64,000 bases of DNA from Microbacterium sp. NIBRBAC000506063 (GCF_017968845.1 NZ_CP072876.1:372001-436000); one strand, 5' to 3'. Shown: positions 30,371 to 40,249, numbered from the stretch's first letter. A program made the numbers and translations. The notes: a model not told the origin generated them from the sequence alone.

Positions 30371-31111
30371 GGATCGCCGTCGCCGGCGCGACCGGCACAC
30401 TCGGGCGCCTCGTCGTGGAGGCGGTCCGCACCGCAGGGCACGACGCGGTGCCGCTCAGCCGAGGCTCCGGCATCGACCTGATGACCGGGTCGGGACTCGC
30501 GGATGCTCTGAGCGGGGCCTCGGCGGTCATCGACGCCTCCTCGACGAACAGCACGTCGGCGAAGGAGTCGATCTCCTTCTTCGGAACAGTCACGCGCCAC
30601 CTGCTCGCCGCGGAGCGCGCGGCCGCGGTGCCCCATCACGTGGCGATCTCCATCATCGGTGCGGCGGAGGCCGATACTGGTTACTACGCGGGCAAGGCCG
30701 TCCAGGAGGAGATCCTGAGGGCACAGGGCAGCGGCTGGTCGGTGCTGCGGGCGGCGCAGTTCCATGAGTTCGCCGCACAGCTCCTCTGCCACGGCAGGAT
30801 CGGACCGCTCCAGGTGGCACCCGCGATGCGCTCGCAACCCATCGCTGCGGCCGAGGTCGCCGGCGAGCTCGTCGAGATCGCCGGCGGCGAGCCTCGCGGA
30901 TTCGCCCCGACCTCGCGGGTCCGCGCGAGGAGCGCATGGTCGACCTGGTCAGGCGCTATCTCGCGGCGACCGGACAGCGCAGACCGGTCGTCGAGGTGCC
31001 GTTCCCGGGCGCCTGGGACGGAGCATGCGGGACGGCACGCTGCTTCCCGGGCCCGACGCACGCCTCGGCCGGCAGGATTTCACCGACTGGCTCGCCACGC
31101 GGACCGGATGA
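30367..31111 (+). CDS. NAD(P)-binding SDR/NmrA-like protein, probable ECF41 target (two frameshifts)
   Basis: Atypical short-chain dehydrogenase with nucleotide loop VAGATGTLGRLV and the conserved ISIIGAAEADTGYYAGKAVQEE (Tyr and Lys). Frames change near 30908 (FAP to DLAGPREERMVDLVRR) and near 31020 (to MRDGTLLPGPDARLG), each explained by one missing base. Repaired length about 248. NmrA-like oxidoreductase/epimerases are the classic partners of ECF41 factors. Confidence 0.75.
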
Positions 31112-31144
31112 GCCGGTGACCGCGGCGGCGATCTGTCGCAGCGG

Positions 31145-32075
31145 TCAGGGCACGCGATAGCCGGCGGCGCGGAAGAGCTCGTACCACTCCGGCCGTGTCA
31201 GCGGGAGATCCGAACCGCGAGCCGCGTCCGACACCCTCGCGGGGGTTGTCGTGCCCAGTACGACCTGCATGTGCGCGGGATGCCGGGTGATCCATGCCGT
31301 CGCGATCGCGATCGGCGGCACGTCGTACTTTCCGGCGAGACGGTCGATCACGGCGTTCAGCTCCGGATACGCGGGCGACCCCAGGAACACGCCATCCGAT
31401 CCCTGGAACGGGGACCAGGTCTGGATCGTGATGTCGTTCAGCCGGCAGTAGTCCAGAAGGCCGCCGCCGTCGAGGGTGACCGACTGCTCCTCGCCCTGCA
31501 CGTTCGCCGAGACCCCTGCGCGATGATCGGGGCATGCGCGAGCGACAGCTGCACCTGGTTCACGACGATCGGCTGGGTCACCGACTTCTTCAGAAGCTCG
31601 ATCTGACCCGGCGTGTGGTTGGAGACCCCGAAGCGGCGCACCTTCCCCGACTGGGCGAGCTCGTCGAAGGCGCGCGCCACCTCGTCGGGCTCGACCAGGG
31701 CGTCCGGGCGATGCAGCAGGAAGACGTCCAGATAGTCCGTCCCCAGCGCCTGCAACGAGCCGTTCGCGGAGGCGACGAGATGCTCGAAGGAGAAGTCGAA
31801 GTACGGACCGGCCTTCACGATGCCCGCCTTCGTCTGGATCGTGATCTGCTCGCGCTCCGACGATGACAGCCGCATCGCCTCCGCGAACCGCCGCTCGCAG
31901 CCGTGCTGGGGCGCGTCGCCGTAGATGTCGGCGTGATCGAAGTAGTCGATTCCGGCATCGCGCGCCGCGCCGATCAGCTCGCGGACCTCGTCGTCGGACT
32001 TGTCCTGGATGCGCATCAGCCCCAGGACGACATTCGGCGCCGTCGTCCCGGTGGCCCCAGCGGTACTCTCTTCAT
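31145..32075 (-). CDS. Aldo/keto reductase (two frameshifts)
   Basis: NADPH-dependent reductase of the YdhF/AKR11 kind: NVVLGLMRIQ, DYFDHADIYGD, GTDYLDVFLLHRPDALVEP, GVSNHTPGQIELL, then TTPARVSDAA near the end. The likely ATG is at 32075 (MKRVPLG); a G is missing at about 32056 (TGGCCCCAGC), and a second break lies near 31505 (LAHAPIIAQG to VSANVQGEE). Repaired length about 311. The TetR gene follows upstream on the same strand. Confidence 0.8.
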
Positions 32076-32144
32076 CGTTCCAGCGTATGGCCGTTCTCCG
32101 GGTACGGCACGGTCTTGCCCTTCTCGACCCTCGGCCCGGGTCTG

Positions 32145-32806
32145 TCATCCGGCGTCGCGAGGTCGCACGACGTCGGCGAGCTGGCGCACGGTCAAGGGCG
32201 GTGCGGGCAGTTCGGTCGTGTGCACCGGGCGGAAGGCGTCCAGATACAACCCCACGTTTCTTCGCCACGCGTCGGGTGCGACGTCGCGCGTGGCCGCGAC
32301 GACACCGGCGTTGGCGAGCGTGATGAAGAGCAGGTCCTCGGCGGTGACATCGGCACGGATGGCACCGGCGGAGCGGGCGCGCGCGAAGAGCCGGGTGATC
32401 CCACGCTGGATGCGAGCGCGCAGGTCCCAGAGTTCGGGGGCGTCGTCGAAGCGCACGTTCATGAGCTCTGCATAGCCCCGCGCTGCGCATCGATCTCGCA
32501 GGTTCCATAGATGAATGCCGCGAACCCCTCCCAGGGGTCGGGGTCGGCGAGGGACTTCTCGACCAGGGCGAGATGCCGCTGGAGCGGCTCCCGGAGAACG
32601 GCCGTCCACAGCATCGCGCGGGTCGGGAAGTGCCGGTAGAGAGTGCCGGATCCGACGCCGGCGGCGGTCGCGATGTGGTCGAGCGGGGCATGGATCCCGG
32701 ATGCCGCGAAGACGGTTCGCGCCGCCTCGATGAGCCGCTCCCGGTTGCGCGCGCGGTCCTTGCGCTCTGCACGGCGGGGCGCTTCCTCGACGGTCTCCTC
32801 AGGCAT
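32145..32806 (-). CDS. TetR-family repressor (frameshifted)
   Basis: The HTH is clear (RERLIEAARTVFAASGIHAPLDHIATAAGVGSGTLYRHFPTRAML), followed by a ligand-binding domain with a C-terminal helix rich in Val/Arg. A base is missing near 32475 (ATAGCCCCGCG), joining QRG to YAELMNVRFDDAPELW. Repaired length about 221. It is divergent from the LLM oxidoreductase gene, with a perfect palindrome between them. Confidence 0.85.
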
Positions 32807-32834
32807 TCTCGAATTCTATCCGGCGATCGGGAAT

Positions 32835-32854
32835 AACGGGGAGATCTCCCCGTT
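32835..32854. promoter_or_regulatory. TetR operator candidate
   Basis: Perfect 20-bp palindrome with half-site AACGGGGAGA, 28 bases upstream of the TetR start and about 50 bases upstream of the LLM gene. TACTCT at 32871-32876 could be the -10 of the plus-strand promoter, so a bound repressor would cover its -35 region. Confidence 0.6.
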
Positions 32855-32905
32855 TCATTGAAGCGGGGAATACTCTCCATTTCAAACTCTCAGAAGGAAC
32901 ATCGC

Positions 32906-33980
32906 ATGGAACTCGGCATCTACTCTTTCGCGGAGCGCCTCTCCGACCCGCACACCGGCGCGACGCTCAGCCCTCAGCAGCGCATCACAGAAGTGCTCGA
33001 GGAGATCGAACTGGCCGATCAGGTCGGACTCGACGTCTACGGCCTGGGCGAGCACCATCGCAAGGACTTCGTCGCATCGAGCCCGGCCCTCGTCCTCTCC
33101 GCGGCTGCTGCCCGCACGAAGAACATCCGGCTCTCCAGCGCCGTCACGGTGATCAGCTCCTCCGATCCCGTGCGCGTCTTCGAAGACTTCGCGACGCTCG
33201 ACCTCGTCTCCGGCGGACGGGCGGAGATCATGGTCGGGCGCGGCTCCTTCGTGGAGTCCTTCCCTCTCTACGGCTTCGACCTGTCGGACTACGATGAGCT
33301 CTTCGACGAGAAGCTCGAGCTCCTCCAGCTGCTCAACGCCAACGAGCACGTCACCTGGAGCGGCGCCCATCGTCCGGCGCTGCGCGATCAGCCCGTGCAC
33401 CCGCGTCCGCTCCAGCCGGAGCTGCCGATCTGGGTGGGTGTCGGCGGCACGCCGGCATCCGCTCTGCGCGCCGGCAGGCTCGGACTCCCCTCGCTCTCGG
33501 CATCATCGGCGGGGACGTCCGTCGCTTCGCGCCGCTCCTGGAGCTGTACCGCGACGAGTACGAGCGGGCAGGACACGACCGGGCAGCGATGCGCGTCAGC
33601 GTCAACGCGCACGGGTTCGTCGCCCCACGTCTGAGCGCGCCATGGACCTGGTCGCACCCTACACGATCCACGCGATGCAGCAGTTCCTGAATCTGCCGAC
33701 ATCCTCGTTGCCGTCCGAGGCGCACTATCGTGCCGAGCAGGAGCAGCTCGCCGGCGCGCTCGTGGCGGGCACCCCCGAGGAGGTCGCCGAGAAGATCATC
33801 TTCCAGCGCGACCTGTTCGGATTGGACCGCTTCCTCCTCCAGTTCAGCGTGGGCACGGTTCCGCACAAGGACGTCATGCGCTCGATCGAGCTTCTGGGCA
33901 CCGAGGTCGCCCCGCTCGTGCGTGCCGAAACCGCCCCGGGCTCGTCGTTCGGCGTCGCCGCGACGCGGACGGTCGCCTGA
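32906..33980 (+). CDS. LLM-class flavin-dependent oxidoreductase (two frameshifts)
   Basis: Luciferase-like monooxygenase with [57 protein letters not shown] and MVGRGSF. AGAAGGA precedes the ATG. Breaks near 33490 (to [26 protein letters not shown]) and near 33630 (to [19 protein letters not shown]). The next gene starts on its stop codon (TGATG), so the two form an operon. It uses FMN or F420; the substrate is unknown. Confidence 0.85.
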
Positions 33981-34656
33981 TGGCCGTCTCAGCAGGCCGC
34001 GAGACGGTCGCCGTGCTCGGCGTCGGGCGCGTCGGCACGGCGATCGCCCGCGCGCTCGTCGACGCCGGATACCGCGTGCTGATCGCGGCATCCGGAGACC
34101 CGGAGAAGCTCGCGGCGATCACCCGCATCGTCGTGCCGGGTGCCGAACCCCGCTGGGCGAGGGAGGCGATCGCCGAGGCGGAGATCGTCGTGCTCTCCCT
34201 CCCGCTGCATCGCGTCGTCGGGCTCGACCCCGCGCCCCTCGCCGGCAAGGTGGTCATCGACGGAATGAACTACTGGCCGCCCGTCGACGGCGTCATCCCG
34301 ATGTTCGAAGACGCCCCCGACGGAACGAGCGCGATCGTCCAGTCTCTGCTCACCGGGGCGAAGGTCGTGAAGACGTTCAATCACACCGGCTACCACGATC
34401 TGGAGCCCGATCGGCGCCCCGCAGGTCATCCCGACCGGCGCGCGCTCGCTGTCGCCGGAGACGATCCCGCCGCGGTGAAGGTCGCCTCAGGGCTCGTAGA
34501 CAGAGTCGGCTACGACGCCGTCCCCTCGATCGTCTCCGCGACGGCGTCGCCCTCCAGCCGGGCGGCGGCGTGTTCGGTGCCCGGCTGCCGGCATCCGAAC
34601 TCCGCACGCACGTCACGCCGCCGGCGATGAGTCCCGCCGAGTCGACCGCCGCGTAG
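33980..34656 (+). CDS. F420H2:NADP oxidoreductase-like NAD(P)-binding protein (frameshifted)
   Basis: N-terminal Rossmann fold with VLGVGRVGTAIARALVDAGYRV, then VVLSLPLHRV and GMNYWPPVDG. This is the NADP-binding architecture of NPDOR/F420-dependent reductases and of ferric-reductase-like proteins. A base is missing near 34540 (to VALQPGGGVFGARLPASELR). It overlaps the LLM gene by one base and may supply it with reduced cofactor (inference). Confidence 0.75.
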
Positions 34657-34694
34657 AGTCCGGCCTGCTTCTCCGACGACGAGGAGCAGGCCGC

Positions 34695-35658
34695 TCAGCG
34701 CGCCGCATCGAGCCGTTCGCGGTGCTCCTGGCCCAGGTCCAGGGTCACCGCGTCGAGCGCGGCATCCAGCTGGTGCAGCTTGCTCCCGCCGAGGATGGGT
34801 CGGATGCCGTGGCCGACCAGCCAGGCGAGGACCGCCTGTCCGCGACTCACTTCGAGTTCTGCGGCGACCTCATCGAGAACCTCCAGTCGCCGGGTGCTGC
34901 CGGGATGGTCGTAGACCTCGGAGATCGGCTTGGCGGGATCGTCGTAGGCGCCCGACATGAGCGGTGAGTAGGCCCACAGCTCCAGACGGTGCTCGCGGGC
35001 GAAGTCGTGCTGCTCGTCACTGAGCACCCCGAAGGGATGGGTGACCCCTCCGGGCGCGTGCCAGGACGCGGGCGCAGACAGGTCGCGCTGAGCTGGAGGG
35101 CATCGATCGGCACGGCTCCCCGGGCGCTCGCGTGTGCGCGGGCACGCTCGACCCGCCACGCGGGATGGTTCGAGGCGCCCACGCGTCGCACGGTTCCCGC
35201 ATCCGTCAGCTCGGCGATCGCCTCGACGCTCTCCTCGATCGGCACGGCGCGATCCTCCTGATGCAGCCACAGCAGGTCGATGCGGTCGATGCCCATGCGC
35301 TCGAGGCTCCCGGCGACGGCGTCGTGGATCGCCCGCCTGCTCAGCCCGCGCGGTGCTCGGGCCAGGAGCCCGCCCACAGCGGCTCGGCGCCCGCCTTGGT
35401 CGAGATGAGGACACGTTCGCGCACGCCGGGACGCGCCTCGAGCCAGCGGCCGATGACGCTCTCGCTCGCGCCGCCGTGCCCGTCGGGACTGTCCCAGAAG
35501 GCGTAGCAGTCGGCCGTGTCGATCCAGCGTCCACCGCGTTCGACGAATCTGTCGAGGAGCGCGAAGGAGGCGTCGTCGTCGATGCGCGTGCCGAAGGCCA
35601 TGGCGCCGAGCACGAGCGGGGTGGCCGGCGCGACGCGAGGTGTGCTGTTCGTCATCAT
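34695..35658 (-). CDS. Aldo/keto reductase under MerR control (two frameshifts)
   Basis: Motifs LVLGAMAFGTRIDDDASF, DTADCYAFWDS, GIDRIDLLWLHQEDRAVPI, GASNHPAWR, LELWAYSPLMSGAYDD and RPILGGSKLHQLD give the order of an AKR of about 320 residues. Breaks near 35340 (before LSRRAIHDAV) and near 35093 (before APASWHAPGG). Divergent from the MerR gene across a perfect operator palindrome. Confidence 0.8.
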
Positions 35659-35674
35659 GCACCCAGCCTGCAAT

Positions 35675-35690
35675 CTGGAGCGCGCTCCAG
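35675..35690. promoter_or_regulatory. MerR-type operator
   Basis: CTGGAGCGCGCTCCAG, a perfect 16-bp palindrome, is followed on the minus strand side by TTGACC. Read toward the aldo/keto reductase the arrangement is a -35 hexamer with the palindrome in the long spacer, the classic MerR activation architecture. It lies 16 bases from the reductase start and 22 from merR. Confidence 0.7.
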
Positions 35691-35711
35691 GTCAAGGGCT
35701 ATCGTGAAACG

Positions 35712-36094
35712 ATGACGACCTACTCCCCGCCGAGGCCGCCGAGCGCAGCGGCTTCTCGGTCGACACCCTGCGCTACTACGAGCGCGAGGGCATCCTCCCG
35801 CCGGTCGCCCGCACCCCGGGCGGCCGGCGCGCCTACAGCGACGGCGACCTGTCGACCCTGGACTTCCTCCGCTGCCTGCGCGACACCGGCATGCCGATCG
35901 AGCGGCTCCGGCGCTATGGCGAGCTCTGTCGCGACCCGGACACGATCCCCGAGCGCATCGCCCTGCTCCGCGAGCACGCGGATGCCGTGGACCGACAGAT
36001 CGAGCAGCTGCACCGCCGGCGCGCCCGCCTCGACGAGAAGCTGGACTGGTACGACGGAGAGCTCGAGAGGTTGAGTGAAGCCCAAAAGCTCTGA
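35712..36094 (+). CDS. MerR-family regulator (frameshifted)
   Basis: About 128 residues. The HTH-wing is complete (GFSVDTLRYYEREGILPPVARTPGGRRAYSDGDLSTLDFLRCLRDTGMPI) and a C-terminal coiled coil follows (IALLREHADAVDRQIEQLHRRRARLDEKLDWY). No C-terminal metal-binding cysteines are present, so an organic ligand is likely. A base is missing in CTCCCCGCCG at about 35728, just after the start. Confidence 0.85.
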
Positions 36095-36111
36095 TCAGCG
36101 CATAAATTCGG

Positions 36112-36183
36112 TGGACCTAGGGGGATTCGAACCCCGACCTTCTCATTGCGAACGAGACGCGCTACCAACTGCGCCATAGGCCC
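36112..36183 (-). tRNA. tRNA-Ala (CGC)
   Basis: Acceptor GGGCCTA/TAGGTCC, anticodon arm TCTCG-TTCGCAA-TGAGA (anticodon CGC), T loop TTCGAAT and discriminator A. The 5' side of the T stem reads CGGGG against CCCCC, so one G is missing; with it the T stem and a normal five-base variable loop are restored. The encoded CCA is replaced by CCG. Confidence 0.92.
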
Positions 36184-36211
36184 GTGAACCTGACTAGATT
36201 ATCACGCGCCG

Positions 36212-37083
36212 TCAGCCCGCTGCGCGCCGGGCCAGCAGCTGCCGCACGTGCGCCTCGATCTCGGCGTCGTCGACGTAACCCATTCTCGAGAACTCGGATG
36301 CCGCGGCAGCCGCCGCCGGTCGCTCGGCCGGTTTCGGAAGCTCGACAGGCGCCGGAGGCGCCAGCTTCTCGGCACGCCGACGCAGCTCCTCCGCCTGAGC
36401 GGCCTCGCGACGCAGACGCTGCGCATCGGCACTCGCCTGGGCGGCGTGGGCGCGCGAGCCCTCGACCGAGGTGAGCGGCTCGGGGAGCCGCCGGGGCGTC
36501 CATTTCGCCGGCCCTGGTCGTGCAGCGGCGGGGCGACGCGGGGCGTCGCCGCGACGGAGCCTGCCGCCTCACGGCGTGCCGCGCGCGCGGCGACGCTCGA
36601 CATCCGCTGCAGTACGAGAGCCGCCGCGACCACCAGCGCGGCACCCGTCCACGCGAACAGGGTCGCCCCGGTCGAGAGGATCTGCCACACTCCGAGAGCC
36701 GTGAGCGCCAACCCGGCCAGCAGCACGACCGTCGCCGCCATCCGCACCCGGCGGCGCGCCCGTGCCTGGCGGACGGCCGGGTCGGCGCGGGTCGCAGCGA
36801 GCTCGGCGCGCAGCAGCTCGAGCTCGGCCGCCTCACGCTCGGCCTGCACACGCTTGGCGAGCTTCTGCTGCGCGTGCGCCGAGCGGGCGTTGAGCTCGAG
36901 GTGCACCTCGCCGGGCGTCTCGCTCGTCTCGGCGAGGACGCGCAGCGCCTGGTTGAGCCGCACGGCGTTGCGCTCGGAGGCGTAGAACTGGTTCCTGCCG
37001 CGCCAGGACGGCAGAAGATACAGGAGCCAGAGCAGCGCAGACACCAAGACGATAACGCCTCCGCTGAGAACCGGCCCCTCCAT
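36212..37083 (-). CDS. Three-helix membrane protein of unknown function (frameshifted)
   Basis: N-terminal helix GGVIVLVSALLWLLYLLPSW, a charged coiled-coil (QQKLAKRVQAEREAAELELLRAELAA), two further helices (MAATVVLLAGLALTALGVW; LFAWTGAALVVAAALVL) and a cytosolic tail ending MGYVDDAEIEAHVRQLLARRAAG. The frame changes near 36505 (a base lost in GCCGGCCCTGG). About 290 residues. It resembles conserved Microbacteriaceae proteins near galU; no function is known to me. Confidence 0.6.
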
Positions 37084-37161
37084 ACCGTCAACGGTAGGCG
37101 ACGGCCCGCCCCGCGCCCCCGCACGGATCACGCGTGTCGCTCAGCGTTGTCGATCGGGAAC

Positions 37162-37791
37162 TCAGCGGCGCTGATCGGGAAGATGCTCGGGAGGGACCTC
37201 ACCGGCATCCGCCGGCACCTGCCCGTGCAGCCACCGGGAGAGCACGCCCTGCGGGACGTCCTCGGTCGTCAGCGCGAAGCAGAGGTGGTCGCGCCACTCG
37301 CCGTCGATGTGGATGTACCGACGGCGCAGCCCTTCGTAGCGGAAGCCGAGCTTCTGCACGACACGCAGACTCGCGGTGTTCTCCGGACGCAGACACACCT
37401 CCATGCGATGCAGTCCCATCTGCGTGAAGCACAGGTCGGTCGCCAGCGCAACGGAGGTCGGTGTGATGCCCAGGCCGGCGAAGCGCTCGCTGACCCAGTA
37501 CCCGATCGTCGCCGAGCCCAGAGAGCCGCGCGCGATGCCCCAGACGTTGAGCTGACCGGCGACCTCGCCCTCGTACTCCATGACGAAGGGGTAGCCGTTG
37601 CCGTCACGGTACTGTTGCAGGAGCCGCCGGATGTTCACCCGCATGTCGAACGAGGTCGATCCACCCGGGATCGTCGCCTCCCAGCGACGCAGCCAGGCGC
37701 GGTTGCTCATCAGCTCGTGCTGGAGGACCTTCGCATCGCGCGTCCGTACGAGTCGGATGCCGACCGGACCGTGACTGTGCCCGAGCTCCAT
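37162..37791 (-). CDS. RimJ/RimL-type GNAT N-acetyltransferase
   Basis: Intact, 209 residues from ATG at 37791. The acetyl-CoA fold motif is seen in IGYWVSERFAGLGITPTSVALATDLCF followed by HRMEVCLRPENTASLRVVQKLGFRYEGLRRRYIHIDGEWRDHLCFAL, typical of ribosomal-protein acetyltransferases. Located between galU and the membrane protein, same strand. Confidence 0.87.
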   Translation of the reverse strand: MELGHSHGPVGIRLVRTRDAKVLQHELMSNRAWLRRWEATIPGGSTSFDMRVNIRRLLQQYRDGNGYPFVMEYEGEVAGQLNVWGIARGSLGSATIGYWVSERFAGLGITPTSVALATDLCFTQMGLHRMEVCLRPENTASLRVVQKLGFRYEGLRRRYIHIDGEWRDHLCFALTTEDVPQGVLSRWLHGQVPADAGEVPPEHLPDQRR

Positions 37792-37814
37792 CGTCGCTCC
37801 CGCCCAGGCCGCGG

Positions 37815-38702
37815 CTACAGGCCCGCGGCGAACTCCTTGAGCCACGGCCGAAGCTCGGAGCCCAGGTCGTCCCGGTCGGTGGCGAGCTGCACGATCGCCT
37901 TGATGTAGTCGACCCGGTCGCCCGTGTCGTAGCGACGCCCGCCGAAGACGACCCCGAGGACGCCGGGTCCGGCGGCATCGGCGGCGAGCTCCTGCAATGC
38001 GTCGGTGAGCTGGATCTCGCCGCCCTTGCCGGGCTCGGTGCGCTCGAGGATGTCGAAGACGGATGCCGGCAGCACATACCGGCCGATGACGGCCAGGTTC
38101 GACGGGGCCTCCTCGCGGGCGGGCTTCTCGACGAGACCGGTCACCCGCACGATCTGGTCTTCGTCGGTCGGCTCCGCCACCGCGGCGCCGTACAGATGGA
38201 TGCTGTCGGGGTCGACCTCCATGAGCGCGATGACCGCGGCTCCGGTGCGCTCGTGAGCCTCGATCATCGTCGTGAGGAGGACGTCGCGCTCATCGATGAG
38301 GTCATCACCGAGGAGCACGGCGAAGGAGCTGTCTCCGACATGTGCGCGGGCACGCAGGACGGCGTGTCCGAGTCCCTTCGGCTCGCCCTGACGCACGAAG
38401 TGGATGTCGGCCAGATCGCTGGAGGCCATCACCCGCTCGAGGCGTCGCTCGTCGCCCTTCTCCATGAGCTTGACCTCGAGCTCGGGCACCGAGTCGAAGT
38501 GGTTGGAGATGGCGTTCTTGTTGCGTCCGATGATCACGAGGATGTCGTCGATCCCGGCGTCGACGGCCTCTTCGACCACGTACTGGATCGCCGGCTTGTC
38601 GACGACCGGCATCATCTCCTTCGGCAGCGCCTTGGTGGCCGGGAGGAATCGAGTCCCGAGACCCGCGGCGGGGATGACTGCTTTGACGGGAGAGCGCGAC
38701 AT
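37815..38702 (-). CDS. galU: UTP-glucose-1-phosphate uridylyltransferase
   Basis: Intact, 295 residues. Nucleotide-binding AAGLGTRFLPATKALPKEMMPVVDKPAIQYVVEEA, then VRQGEPKGLGHAVLRA, LLGDDLID, GLVEKPAREEAPSNLAVIGRYVL and YDTGDRVDYIKA are canonical. It makes UDP-glucose for cell-envelope glycans. Divergent from the 5-FTHF cyclo-ligase. Confidence 0.95.
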   Translation of the reverse strand: MSRSPVKAVIPAAGLGTRFLPATKALPKEMMPVVDKPAIQYVVEEAVDAGIDDILVIIGRNKNAISNHFDSVPELEVKLMEKGDERRLERVMASSDLADIHFVRQGEPKGLGHAVLRARAHVGDSSFAVLLGDDLIDERDVLLTTMIEAHERTGAAVIALMEVDPDSIHLYGAAVAEPTDEDQIVRVTGLVEKPAREEAPSNLAVIGRYVLPASVFDILERTEPGKGGEIQLTDALQELAADAAGPGVLGVVFGGRRYDTGDRVDYIKAIVQLATDRDDLGSELRPWLKEFAAGL

Positions 38703-38746
38703 TCTCTCAGCATAGTGCGGCGGTCGTCCCGGATAGACTGGGGCGC

Positions 38747-39331
38747 ATGTCCAACCAGGTGGATCACGCCAAGCGCGCGCTCCGCGCCGAACTCCGCGAG
38801 CGACGCCAGCTGCTGTCGGACGCGCAGCGGGAGGCTGCGGCATCCAGCCTCGCACGGCAGCTCGACGCGCTCGTCGACGACCACCGGGCCTCGTCGATCT
38901 CCTGCTACCTCTCGACGACGACCGAGCCGGGAACGCGGGAGTTCGTCACCGCGGCCGTGCGGCGCGGCATCCGCGTCCTCCTCCCCATCACCCGAGAAGA
39001 CGGGCTGCTGGACTGGGCCGTCGCCGACGACAGCGACGACGTCGCCGAAGGACTGCTGGGGCTCCCGGAGCCGACCGGGGAGGTGCTCGGGCCGATCGCC
39101 GTGAACGACGTCGACCTCATGATCATCCCGGCCGCCGCCGTGGACCGCGCAGGCACGCGCCTGGGCTGGGGCCGCGGCTTCTTCGACAAGACGCTCGGCT
39201 CCATGGAGCAGCGACCCCCCGTCTACGCGGTGGTCTACGACTCCGAGATCCTCGACGACCTGCCCCTGGACCTGCACGATCAGCCGGTCAACGGCATCGT
39301 CACCCCCACACAGACCATCCCCCTCGCCTGA
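38747..39331 (+). CDS. 5-formyltetrahydrofolate cyclo-ligase
   Basis: Intact, 194 residues. ATP-dependent conversion of 5-formyl-THF to 5,10-methenyl-THF. The motif MIIPAAAVDRAGTRLGWGRGFFDKTL, with YDSEILDDLPLDLHDQPVNGIVTP, is diagnostic. It is followed closely by fmdB and mscL on the same strand, a conserved actinobacterial order. Confidence 0.93.
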   Translation: MSNQVDHAKRALRAELRERRQLLSDAQREAAASSLARQLDALVDDHRASSISCYLSTTTEPGTREFVTAAVRRGIRVLLPITREDGLLDWAVADDSDDVAEGLLGLPEPTGEVLGPIAVNDVDLMIIPAAAVDRAGTRLGWGRGFFDKTLGSMEQRPPVYAVVYDSEILDDLPLDLHDQPVNGIVTPTQTIPLA

Positions 39332-39356
39332 CGGCCCGTCCCACCACGGAAGCACC

Positions 39357-39629
39357 ATGCCCACCTACGCCTACGCCTGCACCGCCTGCGGTCACCGCTT
39401 CGACGCCGTCCAGAGCTTCGCCGAAGCCGCCCTCACCGACTGCCCCGAATGCCAGGGACGCCTGCGCAAGGAGTACGGATCGATCGGCGTGACCTTCAAC
39501 GGCTCCGGCTTCTACCGCACCGACTCGCGCGCCGGTTCCGAGCAGAAGAAGGATGCTCCGTCATCATCGAAGGCAGACAAGCCCGCGAGCGCCGCCCCGG
39601 CGTCCGCAGCTGCGTCGGCCTCGTCCTGA
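39357..39629 (+). CDS. FmdB-family zinc-ribbon protein
   Basis: Intact, 90 residues. Zinc ribbon with Cys8-x2-Cys11 and Cys29-x2-Cys32 in MPTYAYACTACGHRFD ... DCPECQG, then an Ala/Ser/Lys-rich tail. Probable regulatory or nucleic-acid binding role; the family is poorly studied. It lies between the cyclo-ligase and mscL. Confidence 0.88.
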   Translation: MPTYAYACTACGHRFDAVQSFAEAALTDCPECQGRLRKEYGSIGVTFNGSGFYRTDSRAGSEQKKDAPSSSKADKPASAAPASAAASASS

Positions 39630-39654
39630 GGTCGCGATCCGACCGGGAGGTTCC

Positions 39655-40059
39655 ATGTTCAAGGGGTTCAAAGAGTTCATCGCCCAGGGCAACGTCATCG
39701 ACCTTGCCGTCGCCGTCGTCATCGGCGGCGCCTTCACCGCGATCGTCAATGCCGTCGTCTCCAGCGTGATCGAGCCGCTGGTCGCCCTGTTCTTCGAGGC
39801 GGATGCCGCGGGCAACTTCGGCCCGAGCGTGACCAACATCTACGGCGACACCGTGACGTTCCCGCTGGGTGAGCTGATCTCGGCGGTCATCAGCTTCCTC
39901 GCCGTCGCGTTCGTGGTCTACTTCGTGTTCGTCGCGCCGATGAACAAGTACAAGGCGCACCAGGCGGCGAAGAACCCCGCCGTCGAGGAGGAGACGCTGC
40001 CCAGCGAGCAGGAGCTGCTCATCGAGATCCGCGACCTGCTGCGCAAGGCGAACGCGTAG
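39655..40059 (+). CDS. mscL: Large-conductance mechanosensitive channel MscL
   Basis: Intact, 134 residues. N-terminal FKGFKEFIAQGNVIDLAVAVVIGGAFTAIVNAVVSSVIEPL and second helix LISAVISFLAVAFVVYFVFV, with the C-terminal helical bundle (EEETLPSEQELLIEIRDLL). Protects against hypo-osmotic shock. GGGAGG precedes the ATG. Confidence 0.95.
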   Translation: MFKGFKEFIAQGNVIDLAVAVVIGGAFTAIVNAVVSSVIEPLVALFFEADAAGNFGPSVTNIYGDTVTFPLGELISAVISFLAVAFVVYFVFVAPMNKYKAHQAAKNPAVEEETLPSEQELLIEIRDLLRKANA

Positions 40060-40088
40060 AACCGATTCGCGCACGGCGGGCATGAAGC

Positions 40089-40212
40089 CGTGAGGTTTCG
40101 ACGCGCACGGCCTGCGGCCGTGCTGGCTCACCCTTGACACGCAGTGGGCCCGTGAGGTTTCGACGCGCACGGCCTGCGGCCGTGCTTGCTCAACCTTGAC
40201 ACGCAGTGGGCT
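40089..40212. repeat. Two tandem 62-bp repeats after mscL
   Basis: Units 40089-40150 and 40151-40212 begin CGTGAGGTTTCGACGCGCAC and end CAGTGGG(C/T); they differ at a few positions. Each contains the hairpin GCACGGCC-TGC-GGCCGTGC. GTTTCGAC and GCTCA words link them to the palindromic family inserted in hutI. Confidence 0.75.
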
Positions 40213-40249
40213 CAAGGCCGCTGCGCGGCATTGAGCCCACTCGTGTCAA
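40196..40249. terminator. Strong hairpin between convergent genes
   Basis: Left arm 40196-40215 (TTGACACGCAGTGGGCTCAA) and right arm 40231-40249 (TTGAGCCCACT then CGTGTCAA) pair over about 19 bp with a single bulged C and a 15-base loop. It lies between mscL and the helicase and probably ends transcription from both sides; there is no U tract. Confidence 0.5.
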
